From Moraxella bovis (lineage in GTDB: Bacteria; Pseudomonadota; Gammaproteobacteria; Pseudomonadales; Moraxellaceae): a DNA stretch of 44,634 nt. This document shows, in pieces, positions 33,542 to 42,650 of this stretch. The notes under the pieces are model-generated. The model was not told where the DNA came from. It did not search any database and worked only from the letters and a program-made list of their open reading frames with translations. The position numbers and the translations under genes were made by a program. Position 1 is the stretch's first letter, and every line of letters starts with the position of its first letter. The stretch lies in contig NZ_MUXV01000001.1 of assembly GCF_002014975.1 (NCBI RefSeq), positions 1-44,634 of the forward strand. The letters are read 5' to 3'.

Positions 33542-34963
33542 TTAGACCTCCTTTTCAAACCGCACAATACTCTCAACATGCCCCGTATGACAAAACATAT
33601 CCATGACCCCTGCATGAGTCACCCGATAGCCCTGCTCGGCAAGGCGGACGCTATCTCGGGCGAGCGTGGCAGGGTCGCATGAGACATAGACGATACGGCG
33701 GGCGTTAAATCGCCCCAGATAATCCATAACCTCCCACGCCCCTGTGCGTGGCGGGTCGATGAGTAGGGCATCCACCTGTCCTACCCACGGTTCGCCTGAA
33801 AAATCTTGGGTCAAGTTTTGGGTAAAAAATTCGGTGTTGGTAAGTCCATTGTCTTTGGCATTCATCTTAGCACGCATGACCATATCACGACCACCCTCCA
33901 CGCCAATGACTTTGCCCGTATCCCCCACGCATTTGGCAAGAGTCAGCGAAAAGTTACCCAGCCCACAAAACAAATCCAGCACCCGCTCGCCTTGTTTTAA
34001 ATCAAGGAGCCGACAGGCGAGATTTACCATTTGCCGATTGACGGATAAATTAACCTGCGTAAAGTCTGTAGGGCTACTTTGTAAGGTCAAATTAAATTCA
34101 GGCAAATGATAAAACAGTCCGCCTGTCGGGGGTGTGGTGTGGCTCATGGGTAGTATCGCCTTGTCGGTGCTGTCAATGCGATAAATGCTATCTACCCCTT
34201 TGAGCTGTAAATAGATTTGCCAATTTACCAATTTGCCAAAATGGATAAGTTTGGCGGTGTCAGCTTTGTTGATTGGCTTGGTGTGGCGGACGATAAGAGC
34301 CACGCTTGGCAAATCGCCCACTTCTTTGCCTGCATTCTCGCCCACAGCAATTTCTAGGTGGGTAATACTTTCCTTGACTTTTAGCGTTTTTAAAAGGCGT
34401 TTTAAGTCATCTAATTTATCGCCCACACGCTGATCCAAAATCGGACAAGTGTCAATGTCTGTCAAAAAATTGCTTGCCCGCTCACGAAAGCCCACAATGA
34501 GCCTGCCTGTCTTGGGTAGATAACGCACGCCCAGACGAGCTTTGGTGCGATAATGCGTTCTGTCGCCCACGATTGGCGGTAGCCACGTGGCAGGGGTAAT
34601 GCCTGATTTGGTAAGGTGGTTTTGTAGGACAGACTGTTTGTGCCGAATCTGCTCGTCCACGTCAAAATGTTGCAGGGTGCAACCGCCACACACCCCAAAA
34701 TGCGGACAAATGGGAGCAGTGCGGTGAGGGCTTGGGGTTAGCACGCCCGAGCAGTCGGCTTCATCATAGCTTTTTTTGGATTTGGTAAGATGTACCGTTA
34801 CCGTCTCAGTGGGCAGGGCGTGGCTTATGAAGACTTTTTTGCCCGATTTGTCGCCATGCGTGTCGTCATAGGTTGCGATGCCACGTCCGTCATGGGTTAG
34901 GGCGGTGATGTGTAGGGTGATGGGCGTTTGGGTTTGCTCGAATTTGGTTAAATGGTGGGTCAT
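33542..34963 (-). CDS. rlmD: 23S rRNA (uracil-1939-C5) methyltransferase RlmD
   Basis: RlmD methylates U1939 of 23S rRNA using S-adenosylmethionine and carries a [4Fe-4S] cluster. The 473 residues show an N-terminal TRAM domain (ITALTHDGRGIATYDD), four cluster cysteines (86, 92, 95 in CPHFGVCGGC and 173 in TCPILD), the SAM motif LDLFCGLGNFSLTLA, catalytic region LLIDPPRTGAWEVMDYL, and the nucleophile cysteine in VYVSCDPATLARD. The length is a little above E. coli RlmD (433). It is divergent from the 35133 cassette. Confidence 0.95.
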   Translation of the reverse strand: MTHHLTKFEQTQTPITLHITALTHDGRGIATYDDTHGDKSGKKVFISHALPTETVTVHLTKSKKSYDEADCSGVLTPSPHRTAPICPHFGVCGGCTLQHFDVDEQIRHKQSVLQNHLTKSGITPATWLPPIVGDRTHYRTKARLGVRYLPKTGRLIVGFRERASNFLTDIDTCPILDQRVGDKLDDLKRLLKTLKVKESITHLEIAVGENAGKEVGDLPSVALIVRHTKPINKADTAKLIHFGKLVNWQIYLQLKGVDSIYRIDSTDKAILPMSHTTPPTGGLFYHLPEFNLTLQSSPTDFTQVNLSVNRQMVNLACRLLDLKQGERVLDLFCGLGNFSLTLAKCVGDTGKVIGVEGGRDMVMRAKMNAKDNGLTNTEFFTQNLTQDFSGEPWVGQVDALLIDPPRTGAWEVMDYLGRFNARRIVYVSCDPATLARDSVRLAEQGYRVTHAGVMDMFCHTGHVESIVRFEKEV

Positions 34964-35045
34964 GACTGCCTATTTTGTTGGGTATCATAAAAAGGGCATT
35001 ATATCATTATTGTGGGTGGGCATTGGTATTTTTAGTGTTTGGCAT

Positions 35046-35089
35046 TATAATAATCAAATTCTTTTGATGTTTTAAAAAATAAACATCAT
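35046..35089 (+). promoter_or_regulatory. -10 element and leader hairpin before the CxxC cassette
   Basis: TATAAT at 35046-35051 could be the promoter of the 35133 gene; no good -35 is visible. The leader then contains an imperfect hairpin (TTTTGATGTTT against AAACATCATCAAAG). The role is unknown. Confidence 0.4.
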
Positions 35090-35132
35090 CAAAGTCAAAT
35101 ATGCCCATGCCAAACCATTTATTAGGAAAATT

Positions 35133-35282
35133 ATGTGCCAGTTATGTAACATCAACCCCTTTGTCATTCATGACGCCCTAGTCGATGAGCATGACAATAC
35201 CAAGCCGTCTGCTGATGAAAAAAGCGATAATGAGAATCCCGACAGCGAGCAGGCTTACCCTGTATCAGGCGGTGCGTTGTGA
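35133..35282 (+). CDS. Small CxxC protein of unknown function
   Basis: This 49-residue frame (starting MCQLCNINPFVIHDALVDEH, ending VSGGAL) is too short for usual gene lists but well supported. TTAGGAAAATT is a good ribosome site before the ATG, and its TGA stop overlaps the GTG start of the next gene (GTGA, 35279-35282), so the two are translationally coupled. The N-terminal CxxC could bind metal or form a redox pair; the rest is acidic and probably disordered (DEKSDNENPDSEQ). I know no family for it. Confidence 0.6.
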   Translation: MCQLCNINPFVIHDALVDEHDNTKPSADEKSDNENPDSEQAYPVSGGAL

Positions 35283-35830
35283 TTTTTGCCAGTCATGAGC
35301 CGTTTTTGCAGTCCAAGGCTCAGATGCTCATCATGCCCGTTAGTACAGACGGTAACATTGCCCACCCTGTCATCGCACGGTGCAAAGGCTTGTATGCCGA
35401 CAACTACGAGCATTACCCAAAAAAGGCAATCGGGGGCGAGCTGTCGCTGGGCGATGCGATGGTGTTTCGCATCTCTAAGCAGACCACGGGGCTTGGCGTG
35501 CAGATGGGTGGGGCGGAGTATGTCGGTAGTCTTGTTATCCAAAAATTCCCCGAACAGCCCATCAGCGTGCGAATGCTCAAACACTCCCTGACTGCCCTAA
35601 AACCACACGTTTATGAACTCATGCGATATAAAGGGCTAAGGCGTGTGGCGATACTGGGGTCGGCTCTGCTTGTCAAGAACGCCACCGCCCAAGAGGGCAG
35701 TACGGTAGAATGGCTCACCGCCGAGCATATCATGAACGTGTGCCAAGACGTGTTAGGGGACGTGCCAAAACTTACCGTCGAAGTGCATTTTGGGCGAAAT
35801 ATACCTCTATCTTTTGCAAAAAATGCTTGA
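35279..35830 (+). CDS. Protein of unknown function, possibly macro-domain-like
   Basis: The 183 residues begin at a GTG inside the stop of the CxxC gene. The order of elements suggests a macro-like fold: AQMLIMPVSTDGNIAHPVIARCKGLY, then GGELSLGDAMVFRI (like the GEvxxGd..v segment of macro domains), RRVAILGSALLV, and a closing TVEVHF strand. The usual ADP-ribose-binding Asn-Ala and Gly-rich loops are not clearly conserved, so this is a fold guess, not a function. It ends inside the promoter of tRNA-Leu: its TGA stop overlaps the -35 box. Confidence 0.6.
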   Translation: MIFASHEPFLQSKAQMLIMPVSTDGNIAHPVIARCKGLYADNYEHYPKKAIGGELSLGDAMVFRISKQTTGLGVQMGGAEYVGSLVIQKFPEQPISVRMLKHSLTALKPHVYELMRYKGLRRVAILGSALLVKNATAQEGSTVEWLTAEHIMNVCQDVLGDVPKLTVEVHFGRNIPLSFAKNA

Positions 35831-35855
35831 AAATGGCGATGGCTTCGGCTATAAT
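35827..35855 (+). promoter_or_regulatory. Sigma-70 promoter of tRNA-Leu
   Basis: TTGAAA (35827-35832), a 17-base spacer and TATAAT (35850-35855), 11 bases before the tRNA. The -35 box overlaps the stop codon of the upstream gene. GC-rich discriminator bases follow, as in stringently controlled stable-RNA promoters. Confidence 0.8.
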
Positions 35856-35866
35856 GCACACCACTT

Positions 35867-35951
35867 GCGAACGTGGTGGAATTGGTAGACACGCTATCTT
35901 GAGGGGGTAGTGCTTCACGGCGTGAGGGTTCAAGTCCCTCCGTTCGCACCA
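35867..35951 (+). tRNA. tRNA-Leu (anticodon GAG)
   Basis: This is a complete class II tRNA of 85 bases: acceptor stem GCGAACG/CGTTCGC, anticodon stem CTATC/GGTAG with loop TTGAGGG (GAG), a long variable arm (TGCTTCACGGCGT), T arm with GTTCAAGTC, discriminator A, and encoded CCA. It reads CUC and CUU leucine codons. Confidence 0.96.
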
Positions 35952-35968
35952 AATATTCCTTTAAAAAT

Positions 35969-36007
35969 CAAAGGCTTAGTCTGTATAATAGGGCTAAGCC
36001 TTTTTTG
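35969..36007 (+). terminator. Terminator of tRNA-Leu
   Basis: AAGGCTTAG and CTAAGCCTT pair around a 13-14 base loop, followed by TTTTTT: a Rho-independent terminator 18 bases after the tRNA. Confidence 0.8.
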
Positions 36008-36297
36008 TAGTTAAAATTGGGTTGTAAGGCTTTATTTGCAAGGGGTTGAGTGTACTCATGCAAATGTAGCATGACAAAGGTGAATTTGCAAGCAGTGACC
36101 ACACAAAGCAAGAAAACAAGATTCTTAATTTCTATAATGCGACTAAACTCCATTTATCTTTAAGTCAGAAAGATGAGATTACAGGAAAAACTTTGACTTT
36201 TACGCCTTATGAGTAGAAATTTATTTTAGACAAAGCGTAAATAACTCTTGAGTTTCTTACAGCCTTAATGAGTTGTCATTATTATTTATCATTTACC

Positions 36298-36330
36298 AAA
36301 AAATCCGCCCCATGCAGAGCGGATTTTTTG
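36298..36330 (-). terminator. Terminator of the nqr operon
   Basis: On the minus strand AAAAAATCCGC, a 10-base loop, then GCGGATTTTTTGG: a good Rho-independent hairpin 14 bases beyond the nqrF stop. Its symmetric form would also work in the other direction. Confidence 0.8.
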
Positions 36331-36343
36331 CCAAGGTTGGTGA

Positions 36344-37576
36344 TTAACCACCAAAGTCATCAAGCAAGATGTTTTCATCTTCTACACCCAAGTCTTTGAG
36401 CATTTTGATGACGGCGGCGTTCATGACAGGAGGCCCACACATGTAGAATTCACAGTCTTCTGGGGCAGGGTGGTCTTTTAGGTAGTTTTCATACAGAACG
36501 TTGTGAATAAAGCCTGTATAGCCTTCCCAGTTATCCTCAGGTTGTGGGTCGGATAGGGCGACATGCCATTCAAAGTTGTCAAACTCAGCGGCCAGACCGT
36601 CATAATCTTCAACATAGAACATTTCACGCTTACTTCTGGCACCGTACCAAAAGCTGATTTTGCGGTCGGATTTTAGGCGTTTTAGTTGGTCAAAAATGTG
36701 CGAACGCATCGGTGCCATACCTGCACCGCCCCCAATGAATACCATTTCGGCCTTGGTGTCTTTGGCAAAGAACTCACCATAAGGGCCAGATACGGTAATT
36801 TTATCCCCTGGTTTTAGGCTAAACACATACGATGACATTTTACCGGGAGGAATGCCTTCTGGACCTCGTGGCGGTGGGCTTGCGATACGAATGTTAAACT
36901 TGATGATGCCTTTTTCTTCGGGATAGTTTGCCATAGAGTAGGCACGAATCACAGGCTCATCAACCTTGGACGTATAACGCCATAGGTTAAAGTTGTCCCA
37001 GTCTTCGTGGTATTCTTTGGCAATGTCAAAGTCCTTATAATGCACTTCGTGCGGTGGGGCTTCTAGCTGTACATAGCCACCTGCACGGAAAGGTACGACT
37101 TCGCCCTCTGGGATTTTCAGGGTAAGCTCTTTAATGAATGTTGCCACGTTATCATTAGAGATAACCTCACATTCCCATTTTTTAACATCAAAAAATTCAG
37201 GGTCAATCTCGATTTTCATGTCTTGCTTGACGGCAACTTGACACGCCAAACGCATACCCTCACGAATCTCGCCTTGGGTAAAATGACCTTCTTCGGTAGG
37301 TAGGATAGAACCGCCACCGTCCAATACTTTACAACGACATTGACCGCAAGTACCACCGCCGCCACAGGCTGACGACAAGAAAATGCCTTCGCCTGCAAGG
37401 GTCTGCAAGAGCTTGCCACCTGCGGCGGTTGTTACGTTGTTGTCGGGATTGTCGTTAATGTTAATTGTTACCTTGCCTGAGCTGACAAGGCGTGAGCGTG
37501 CCACCAAGATGACCACCACCAAACCCATGATGATGGCGGTAAACATGATGACACCACTGATTGCTGTACCAAACAT
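36344..37576 (-). CDS. nqrF: Na+-NADH:quinone oxidoreductase subunit F
   Basis: NqrF is the NADH-oxidising subunit, passing electrons from NADH through FAD to a [2Fe-2S] centre. The 410 residues have one N-terminal membrane helix (about 3-26), a ferredoxin domain with cluster cysteines 71, 77, 80 and 112 ([18 protein letters not shown]), the FAD motif RAYSMANYP, and the NADH-binding motif [14 protein letters not shown] with [10 protein letters not shown] near the end. This is full family length (407-410). It is the last gene of the operon; AAGGAGAAACC precedes its ATG, 9 bases after nqrE. No apbE or nqrM gene follows in this window, though the flavin-transferase ApbE is needed to load FMN on NqrB and NqrC. 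Confidence 0.98.
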   Translation of the reverse strand: MFGTAISGVIMFTAIIMGLVVVILVARSRLVSSGKVTININDNPDNNVTTAAGGKLLQTLAGEGIFLSSACGGGGTCGQCRCKVLDGGGSILPTEEGHFTQGEIREGMRLACQVAVKQDMKIEIDPEFFDVKKWECEVISNDNVATFIKELTLKIPEGEVVPFRAGGYVQLEAPPHEVHYKDFDIAKEYHEDWDNFNLWRYTSKVDEPVIRAYSMANYPEEKGIIKFNIRIASPPPRGPEGIPPGKMSSYVFSLKPGDKITVSGPYGEFFAKDTKAEMVFIGGGAGMAPMRSHIFDQLKRLKSDRKISFWYGARSKREMFYVEDYDGLAAEFDNFEWHVALSDPQPEDNWEGYTGFIHNVLYENYLKDHPAPEDCEFYMCGPPVMNAAVIKMLKDLGVEDENILLDDFGG

Positions 37577-37585
37577 GGTTTCTCC

Positions 37586-38194
37586 TTATAAGCTCATACC
37601 GCCGAATGACATAAAGCCAAGCGACATCAGTCCGACAGTGATGAAGGTAATGCCAAGACCACGAAGGGGGGCGGGTACGTCTGAGTATTTGAGCTTCTCA
37701 CGAAGTCCTGCCAATGCCGTAATCGCCAATGCCCAACCAAAGCCAGAACCCACGCCATAGACGATAGATTCACCAAAGTTGTAATCACGTTCTACCATAA
37801 ATAGCACGCCACCCATGATCGCACAGTTTACCGTGATAAGTGGCAAGAATACGCCTAGGGCGTTGTAGAGTGCTGGCATGAATTTGTCCAAAAACATCTC
37901 TAAGATTTGGACGGTTGCCGCAATCAGAGCGATGTAGCTAAGTAGTCCCAAGAAAGACAGATCGGTATTTGGCATGCCTGCCCACGCCAATGCCCCGTCT
38001 TTTAGTAGGAATTGGTAAAGCAGGTTGTTTAGCGGAACAGTAACCGCCATAACCACAACGACCGCAACGCCCAGACCGATGGCGGTTGAGACCTTTTTGG
38101 AGACAGCGATGAACGTACACATACCCAAGAAAAAGGCAAGAGCCATGTTTTCAATGAATACGGACGTGATGAATAAACTGATATAGTGTCCCAT
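37586..38194 (-). CDS. nqrE: Na+-NADH:quinone oxidoreductase subunit E
   Basis: NqrE is a six-helix membrane subunit that, with NqrD, lines the electron and ion path across the membrane. The 202 residues begin [20 protein letters not shown] and contain [16 protein letters not shown] and [14 protein letters not shown]; in this family each of NqrD and NqrE provides a pair of cysteines for an intramembrane iron centre, and both Cys here (in GMCTFIAVS and VNCAIMGG) are present. Length is normal (198-202). Its ATG overlaps the nqrD stop by one base (TAATG), so translation is coupled. Confidence 0.97.
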   Translation of the reverse strand: MGHYISLFITSVFIENMALAFFLGMCTFIAVSKKVSTAIGLGVAVVVVMAVTVPLNNLLYQFLLKDGALAWAGMPNTDLSFLGLLSYIALIAATVQILEMFLDKFMPALYNALGVFLPLITVNCAIMGGVLFMVERDYNFGESIVYGVGSGFGWALAITALAGLREKLKYSDVPAPLRGLGITFITVGLMSLGFMSFGGMSL

Positions 38195-38853
38195 TAGTGT
38201 GCCCCTCCCTTAGAATTTGGTGCGATGACAAACTCCGCAGGTTCTTGTTGCTCAGGTTTCCAGTAACGCACAATGGCGATGAACAGAGCGATGACAAAGA
38301 ACGATGACGGTGGCAACAACAGCAAGCCATTTGGGATATACCAACCGCCGTCTGTGGCTTTTTCTAAAAGCTGAATGCCAAACCAGCTACCGTTACCGAT
38401 GATTTCACGGATACTTGCCACAAAAATCAGTACGGTTGAGTAGCCCAAGCCGTTGCCAATACCGTCAATAAAACTTGGGATTGGTGGGTTGCTCATGGCG
38501 TAGGCTTCGGCACGACCCATAACGATACAGTTGGTGATGATAAGACCGATGAACGCACCTAACGATTTGGCGGTGTCATAGGCGACTGCTTTTAGGATTT
38601 GCTCAACCACAATAACTAATGACGCAATCACGACCATTTGTACGATAATACGAATCGATGACGGGATATTGTTACGAATGATTGAGATAAAAAAGCTAGA
38701 AAATGCCGTAACGAGCGTGAGTGCAATACACATGACAAGGGCGTTTTGCACGCTCGTGGTAACCGCCAATGCCGAACAAATACCAAGGATTTGCAGGGCA
38801 ATGGGGTTGTTATTAAAAATCGGCGTGGTTAAAATCTTTTTGGTATCCGCCAT
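38194..38853 (-). CDS. nqrD: Na+-NADH:quinone oxidoreductase subunit D
   Basis: NqrD is the six-helix partner of NqrE. The 219 residues contain [17 protein letters not shown] and [17 protein letters not shown], placing the two cysteines of the intramembrane iron site in helices of opposite topology. The C-terminal end is cytoplasmic-like ([19 protein letters not shown]). AAAGGAGCATAATC precedes the ATG, overlapping the end of nqrC by its site only (gap of 2 bases). Confidence 0.97.
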   Translation of the reverse strand: MADTKKILTTPIFNNNPIALQILGICSALAVTTSVQNALVMCIALTLVTAFSSFFISIIRNNIPSSIRIIVQMVVIASLVIVVEQILKAVAYDTAKSLGAFIGLIITNCIVMGRAEAYAMSNPPIPSFIDGIGNGLGYSTVLIFVASIREIIGNGSWFGIQLLEKATDGGWYIPNGLLLLPPSSFFVIALFIAIVRYWKPEQQEPAEFVIAPNSKGGAH

Positions 38854-38855
38854 GA

Positions 38856-39662
38856 TTATGCTCCTTTACCGCCAGCTGTGCCAGCTTTTAGGTTGTCTAA
38901 AAACGGCTGATAACCGTCTTTGCCCAGCCAAAACTGAATCATGTTATGCACGCCACGACCTGTTAGGGTGGCACCACTAATGCCATCTACTTCGGTAGGT
39001 TTGGCAGTGCCTGCTTTGGCAACACCCATGATGACCTCACCGTTATCGTTGTGAACTTTTTTGTCCAACCATTGGGCACGCCAAGGCTCTTCGGTGATAC
39101 GAGAACCCAGACCGGGGGTTTCTTTGTGCTGGTAGAAGTTTACGCCTTTAATGGTGTTAAAGTCCTTATCAAGGGTAAGCAGTCCATAGATTTGACCCCA
39201 TAGACCCGCCCCATGAAAAGGCAGAACGAGCGTCTCAATCTCACCACTGGCGTTTTTGGCGACATAGGCTTTACCGAATTTTGGCTTGCCACCAATGGCA
39301 GCAATGTCGTTTTCAAGTGGTGTGCTAAGGCTTGGGGTGCGAGCCGCTTTGGCAATGTCATAGTTTGCCACGTCTGTGATGCCTGCACTTTGGGCTTCTT
39401 CTTCGGTGGCAAATTTGCCGGTTTCTAGATTGACAAGATGAACTTCAAACTCTTTAAAGCGTTCTGCCACCACCGCATTTGACTCAGTATTTGGGTCAAA
39501 TTTACCTGCGGCGATAAGGACGTTTTTGTTAAAATCTAGGGTGCTGTTGGCAGTTTGCTTGGGTTTTAGACCCACCGCAACGGCTGACACCATGACCGAA
39601 CAGACAAGGCACAGCACCAAAGCGGTTACAAGGGTTGTAACGTTACTATTTTTGGCTGACAT
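38856..39662 (-). CDS. nqrC: Na+-NADH:quinone oxidoreductase subunit C
   Basis: NqrC carries a covalently bound FMN on the periplasmic side. The 268 residues have one N-terminal membrane helix (about 9-31) and the flavinylation motif DGISGATLT, with FMN attached to Thr232. [12 protein letters not shown] and [12 protein letters not shown] are the other family motifs. Flavin attachment requires the transferase ApbE, which is not in this window. It overlaps nqrB by 17 bases. Confidence 0.97.
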   Translation of the reverse strand: MSAKNSNVTTLVTALVLCLVCSVMVSAVAVGLKPKQTANSTLDFNKNVLIAAGKFDPNTESNAVVAERFKEFEVHLVNLETGKFATEEEAQSAGITDVANYDIAKAARTPSLSTPLENDIAAIGGKPKFGKAYVAKNASGEIETLVLPFHGAGLWGQIYGLLTLDKDFNTIKGVNFYQHKETPGLGSRITEEPWRAQWLDKKVHNDNGEVIMGVAKAGTAKPTEVDGISGATLTGRGVHNMIQFWLGKDGYQPFLDNLKAGTAGGKGA

Positions 39663-40896
39663 GAGCTAGTCTCCGTGCTGTTTGACGTTTGATGTTGGCT
39701 TGTTTGACAAAGTAGTCAAATAGCGGTGCAAATAGGTTGGCAAACAAAATGGCAAGCATGATACCTTCTGGGAAAGCAGGGTTTACCACACGAATGGCAA
39801 CCGTCATAAAGCCGATGAGCAAGCCATAGCACCAGCGACCTGTGTTGGTGTGGGCGGCTGATACTGGGTCTGTTGCCATAAAGACTGCACCAAACATAAA
39901 GCCACCTATGACCAAATGCCAATGGGGGGCAAGGCTCATCATTGGGTTGGTCTCAGAACCAATCATATTAAAGATAAAGGCAGTTACCACAAGACCGATG
40001 ACCGCCCCTGCAATCACACGCCAGCTGGCAATTTTGGTGTACATGAGTACCGCACCACCGATAAGAATGGCAAGGGTTGAGACTTCGCCGATAGAGCCTT
40101 GCATGTTGCCCAAAAAGGCTTGACCCCAAGAGATGGTCTGACCATAAGCGTCTGCAAAAGCATTAGACGGCACACCTGCGGCAGCTTGACCTAGGGGAGT
40201 TGCACCGCTATAACCGTCCACGTTGTTTAAGCCTTTAACAGCCGTCCACACCGCATCGCCTGACATATAGGCAGGGTAGGCAAAGTACAAGAACGCACGA
40301 CCTGCCAAGGCGGGGTTAAGAAAGTTCTTGCCCGTACCACCAAAGACTTCTTTTGCCACGACCACACCAAAGCTGATGCCTAGGGCAACTTGCCAAAGCG
40401 GAATGTCAGGCGGTAGCGATAGGGCAAATAGGACAGACGTAACGAAAAAGCCTTCGTTTACTTCGTGTCCACGCACCACGGCAAAGATAATCTCCCACAA
40501 GATACCGACCGCAAAGGTGACGATATAAATGGGCAAAAACTGCATCGCCCCATAAACCACACAAGCAAGGATGCTATTTGGGTCATAGCCGACCATGCCT
40601 GTAATGGCAGTACGCCAGCCTGTTGGGACAATGCCAAAATGCTGTATGGCACTCAAGGCCTGAAAGCCGACATTGTACATCCCCCAAAACATGGCAGGGA
40701 AAGTACAGAGCCACACGGTAATCATCATCCGTTTTAGGTCGATACCATCACGGACGTGGGAGGCGCTGTATGTTTGTGAGCTTGGCTGACGAAAAAATGT
40801 GTCAAACATCTCAAAAACAGCATAGTATTTTTCGTATTTACCGCCTTTGGCAAAGGACGGCTCCATACGGTCAAAGATATTGTGAATAAATTTCAT
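39646..40896 (-). CDS. nqrB: Na+-NADH:quinone oxidoreductase subunit B
   Basis: NqrB is the largest membrane subunit, with about ten helices; it binds riboflavin and a covalent FMN and forms much of the Na+ channel. The 416 residues include the flavinylation motif GYSGATPLG with the attachment site at Thr233, and [23 protein letters not shown]. Its ribosome site (CAGGAAGG) lies inside the last codons of nqrA; the ATG follows the nqrA stop by three bases. Length is typical (about 411-416). Confidence 0.97.
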   Translation of the reverse strand: MKFIHNIFDRMEPSFAKGGKYEKYYAVFEMFDTFFRQPSSQTYSASHVRDGIDLKRMMITVWLCTFPAMFWGMYNVGFQALSAIQHFGIVPTGWRTAITGMVGYDPNSILACVVYGAMQFLPIYIVTFAVGILWEIIFAVVRGHEVNEGFFVTSVLFALSLPPDIPLWQVALGISFGVVVAKEVFGGTGKNFLNPALAGRAFLYFAYPAYMSGDAVWTAVKGLNNVDGYSGATPLGQAAAGVPSNAFADAYGQTISWGQAFLGNMQGSIGEVSTLAILIGGAVLMYTKIASWRVIAGAVIGLVVTAFIFNMIGSETNPMMSLAPHWHLVIGGFMFGAVFMATDPVSAAHTNTGRWCYGLLIGFMTVAIRVVNPAFPEGIMLAILFANLFAPLFDYFVKQANIKRQTARRLAHVSQK

Positions 40897-40899
40897 CGT

Positions 40900-42240
40900 T
40901 TAGCCTTCCTGCTCAATACGGGTCAAGTTATCACGCAAAATATCGCCAAACTCATATTTACCAGGCGATACAAAGGTGCAAAGCGCCAAGTCTTCTTCGT
41001 CAAGCTCTAGTGCACCAAGCTCCACCGCTTCGACGATGTCGCCTACGATGAGCGAGCGAAGTAGCTGAGTGGGTAGGTAGTCTTGGGGCATGACGGTTTC
41101 AAACGAACCGATTGGCACCATGGCACGGGGTGAGCCGTTGGTACTTGTGGTAAAGGCGTATTTTTTGCCTTTAAAAAATTGAGAAATATAAATCGGTAGC
41201 GTTGAAAAACGGTTGGCACCTAAGGTAAAAAAGTGCATGGCAGGGCGTTCACGACCTTCGACCAGCACCGAGACTTGATTGTGAAAACGTCCAAGATACG
41301 CCACCGCACCGCTTGCCTTACGACCTGACAGCACCGACCCTGAGATGATACGGTTGTCATCGCCATTTAGCTCGCCATGGGTTAAGGCGTTCAAATCCGC
41401 CCCACGAGTGGTTTTGATAAGGCGTGGGTTTTTGACGACCGTACCAGCTAGGCTAATGGTGCGTTCGGTGTGAATCTTACCTGTGGTAAAGAGCTTACCA
41501 ATGGCAATCACGTCTTGATAACCGATTGTCCACACGGTTACGCCACGAGCTAAGGGGTGCAAAAAGTGAATGTGCGTGCCTGCGTTGCCAGCAGGGTGAA
41601 CGCCGTCAAAACCGTGATATTCAACACTGCCTGCAATATTGGTGGCTTTGGTTGGGGCGGTTTTGCCATGACAAACAAGCGTTTTTGGCGATAGGGTAGA
41701 GATGACGGCAAGACCACTGTTAAAATCATCAATATTGGCATTGATGATATCGGCAGGGTCAGCACTTAAGGGGTTAGTGTCGGTTGCGGTAACAAAAATC
41801 GCTGACGGCGTGCTGTCAAGTTCAGGGGTACGGCTAAAAGGACGGGTACGAAACGCTGTCCATTCGCCAGCGTCATTGAGCTGTGATATCACTTCTTCAC
41901 GAGATAGCTTGGCAAGGCTGTCTTTGGCGTGGGTTTTAAAGCCAATCTCATCGCCTTGGGCAACTTCAATGACGAGGCTCTCAAACACACGTCGCTCGCC
42001 ACGGTTGATGGCGATGACCTTACCTGAGACGGGGGCGGTGTATTTGACCCCCAGACGCTTTTTGTCTTCAAACACCACCTGTCCTTTGGCGACCGTATCG
42101 CCTTCCTTGACGTGCATGGTCGGACGCATACCGATATAATCATAACCGATAAGGGCGACATGAGTAGGTGTGTGTTCGCTAATTTCTTTGGTTGGCTCGC
42201 CTGTGATAGGCAAATCCAACCCCTTTTTTATGGTAATCAT
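40900..42240 (-). CDS. nqrA: Na+-NADH:quinone oxidoreductase subunit A
   Basis: NqrA is a peripheral subunit associated with quinone binding, on the cytoplasmic face. The 446 residues start MITIKKGLDLPITGEP, the family start, and contain YIGMRPTMHVKEGDTVAKGQ and the biotinyl/lipoyl-like fold with RLGVKYTAPVSGKVIAINRG. I start at 42240, not at the in-frame TTG 93 bases upstream, because homologues start MITIKK and the extra residues have no match. nqrA has no strong ribosome site of its own; its ATG overlaps the stop of a short leader ORF. Confidence 0.97.
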   Translation of the reverse strand: MITIKKGLDLPITGEPTKEISEHTPTHVALIGYDYIGMRPTMHVKEGDTVAKGQVVFEDKKRLGVKYTAPVSGKVIAINRGERRVFESLVIEVAQGDEIGFKTHAKDSLAKLSREEVISQLNDAGEWTAFRTRPFSRTPELDSTPSAIFVTATDTNPLSADPADIINANIDDFNSGLAVISTLSPKTLVCHGKTAPTKATNIAGSVEYHGFDGVHPAGNAGTHIHFLHPLARGVTVWTIGYQDVIAIGKLFTTGKIHTERTISLAGTVVKNPRLIKTTRGADLNALTHGELNGDDNRIISGSVLSGRKASGAVAYLGRFHNQVSVLVEGRERPAMHFFTLGANRFSTLPIYISQFFKGKKYAFTTSTNGSPRAMVPIGSFETVMPQDYLPTQLLRSLIVGDIVEAVELGALELDEEDLALCTFVSPGKYEFGDILRDNLTRIEQEG

Positions 42241-42272
42241 AAGCGGATACTCACTCTGAGTGAAATGACCAT
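42237..42272 (-). CDS. Leader peptide coupled to nqrA (11 codons)
   Basis: ATG at 42272 opens MVISLRVSIRL and stops at TGA 42239-42237, overlapping the nqrA ATG as ATGA. It has the best ribosome site in the region: AGGAG six bases before its ATG. nqrA itself has only a weak GTGAG. So ribosomes would reach nqrA by translating this leader and re-initiating. A CACTC-A-GAGTG palindrome lies within it. Whether the peptide matters, or only the coupling, is not shown. Confidence 0.5.
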   Translation of the reverse strand: MVISLRVSIRL

Positions 42273-42650
42273 GCCAGACTCCTGTTGGTACACACGAGAG
42301 CTTTAACGCTGACCTTAAACTCCTTAACAACACGTTAATGCTTGTAGTTACAGTGGCGACTGGCTACCTGTTTTGATGAACGTTTAGGGCGTGTTAATTA
42401 AAATTTAGATGAATAAGACTTGACAAATCTCTGTCCATGACCGTAACTCATCACGTTTAACACGTCCTAACAATCGTTCTCTTGCCCAAATTAGGCATGA
42501 AGATTCTATCTATTATACGCTAAACTTTGATAAATTTACAGAAATTTTTGAGAAATATTAAGTGTAAATGGTTGATTGTCATGATTATGTCAAAAAGATA
42601 TGAGACAAGATGGGGCGTAATTTTACAAATGATAATTGTTTATAAAAATA
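42241..42650. promoter_or_regulatory. nqr operon leader and promoter region
   Basis: This 410-base gap lies upstream of the nqr operon. On the minus strand TATAAT (42517-42512) is a good -10 box; the -35 is poor. Going downstream come the MITE-like repeat (42387-42467), a small hairpin (CAGTcgccACTG, near 42350-42361), then the leader ORF and nqrA. So the predicted leader is about 270 bases and includes the repeat. Confidence 0.5.
42387..42467. repeat. MITE-like element within the nqr leader
   Basis: An 81-base A/T-rich element is bounded by inverted repeats GGGCGTGTTAA and TTAACACGTCC (10 of 11 match) with TA on each side (42385-42386 and 42468-42469). The first seven bases of the end (GGGCGTG) are the same as those of the repeat at 27154-27278, and the TA target is shared, but the rest of the end differs, so it is a related or separate family. 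Confidence 0.6.

Larger units (their letters stand above)
35952..36343. other. Gene-free stretch between tRNA-Leu and nqrF
   Basis: It contains the tRNA terminator (35969-36007) and the nqr terminator (36298-36330). Between them, 36075-36215 on the plus strand keeps an open frame of about 45 codons (KGEFASSD, QENKILNFYNATKLHLSLSQ, KDEITGKTLTFTPYE) with no start codon. It looks like the decayed end of a gene, perhaps a transposase, but I cannot identify it. Confidence 0.45.

Noticed and set aside
42241..42333. N-terminal extension of NqrA (start 31 codons upstream)
   Set aside because: NqrA homologues start MITIKKG; the extra segment has no family match and begins with TTG without a supporting context.
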